NCBI GenBank assembly: GCA_040219575.1
Contig: JAVJSD010000024.1
Coordinates: 1 to 54,135 of the forward strand
Origin: JAVJSD01 sp040219575
GTDB taxonomy: Bacteria > Planctomycetota > Planctomycetia > Pirellulales > Pirellulaceae
Reading direction: 5' to 3'
Length of the DNA stretch: 54,135 nt
The position numbers and the translations under genes are program-made. A model generated the notes under the pieces. It was not told the origin of the DNA. It saw only the letters and a program-made list of their open reading frames with translations, and ran no database searches. Below, one piece after another: positions 53,825-54,135 of the stretch; position 1 is the first letter of the stretch, and every line of letters begins with the position of its first letter.

Positions 53825-54072
53825 AGGGCCGTTCACGGTCCTTTTCCGCCGAAGGCGGTGTTAGGCCCGGCGTTCACGCCGGGCTTGCGAGTCGCCGGCG
53901 CCTTTCCGCCTCAGGGCCGTTCACGGCCCTTACCCGGTCATTCGGGCTTCAGCCCTTCTGGCGAGGCAAGGTGTTGCCTGTCACCAAGGGCTAAAGCCAG
54001 AGAGGCGAGAAGGACCGTAAACGGCCCTGCAGCCCCTGGTCTCTCATCGATTCACTCCGGCGTAAACGCCGG
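53825..54072. repeat. Cluster of REP-like hairpins
   Basis: Six short palindromes occur within 250 bp: AGGGCCG-TTCA-CGGTCCT near 53824-53842, CCGCC-GAA-GGCGG at 53846-53858, GCCCGGCG-TTCA-CGCCGGGC at 53865-53884, AGGGCCG-TTCA-CGGCCCT at 53913-53930, AGGACCG-TAAA-CGGCCCT at 54011-54028, and CCGGCG-TAAA-CGCCGG at 54057-54072. GGGCTTCAGCCC-type motifs lie between them. Loops are TTCA or its near-complement TAAA. Together with the T-poor context this looks like a REP cluster, not a terminator array. The short open frame through it (53782-53994) is spurious. Confidence 0.8.
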
Positions 54073-54135
54073 GGCTAACACCGCCTGCGGCGGAGAAGGC
54101 GATAAGGCGATAAACCGTCTTCGATGCGGCCCGAT

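Noticed and set aside
53782..53994. 70-codon open frame near the right end
   Set aside because: It runs through the hairpin cluster and is the translation of repeats; no ribosome site.

Overview
The window is GC-rich bacterial DNA, almost certainly from a planctomycete (probably Pirellulales-like; this is inferred from gene content only). The markers are LEPR-XLL-type secreted proteins, an ECF sigma factor overlapping a Ser/Thr kinase gene, DUF1501/DUF1549/DUF1552/DUF1587-1592 cytochrome-type proteins, a DUF1559 pseudopilin-like protein and a TIGR03067 protein. I saw no tRNA, rRNA, CRISPR array, transposase or phage gene.

Layout. (1) 1-5.1 kb: two divergent surface/secreted proteins with LEPR-XLL-type leaders, one with RTX-like repeats and an acidic 33-residue tandem repeat (cut by the left edge), the other a matrixin-like metalloprotease. 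They are separated by about 1 kb of apparently non-coding DNA. (2) 5.2-7.5 kb: hisE-hisG on the minus strand and miaA on the plus strand. (3) 7.7-9.6 kb: ECF sigma factor and Ser/Thr kinase, overlapping by 4 nt, divergent from the next block. (4) 9.9-30.0 kb: the centre of interest, ten co-directional genes with short gaps: a vWA protein; a 2285-residue single-pass membrane protein with a cytoplasmic Cys-rich domain and about twenty Ig-like (BIG2-type) domains; an SrfC-like P-loop GTPase; an SrfB-like actin/Hsp70-fold ATPase; a coiled-coil protein whose C-terminus resembles the GrpE beta-domain; a zinc-ribbon/PQQ-propeller protein; two tandem vWA paralogues; a Na+/Ca2+-exchanger family protein; and a TerB-like helical protein with two half EF-hand loops. 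A secreted alpha/beta hydrolase follows. (5) 31.0-38.8 kb: minus-strand housekeeping genes alaS, an HtrA-like protease, recA and a type II NADH dehydrogenase. (6) 39.2-42.5 kb: planctomycete cytochrome/DUF1552 pair. (7) 42.6-45.5 kb: small secreted protein, DUF420 membrane protein, nnrE, DUF3050 protein. (8) 45.5-52.8 kb: a minus-strand run of a zinc-ribbon membrane protein, DUF1559 protein, small lipoprotein, DUF1549/1553, DUF1501 and a nine-EF-hand secreted protein. (9) 53.1-54.1 kb: TIGR03067 protein and a cluster of REP-like hairpins.

How the genes may work together. The 9.9-30.0 kb block looks like one functional module. A chaperone-like ATPase (SrfB-like) sits with a putative exchange factor (GrpE-like) and a dynamin/SrfC-type GTPase in the cytoplasm. 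Three MIDAS-containing vWA proteins and a propeller protein could act as metal-dependent scaffolds. The giant Ig protein would link the cytoplasm to the envelope, and a cation exchanger with a TerB-like protein could add Ca2+ or metal sensing. The divergent ECF sigma/kinase pair is a natural candidate regulator. Family calls rest on motifs read by eye; the joint function is inference.
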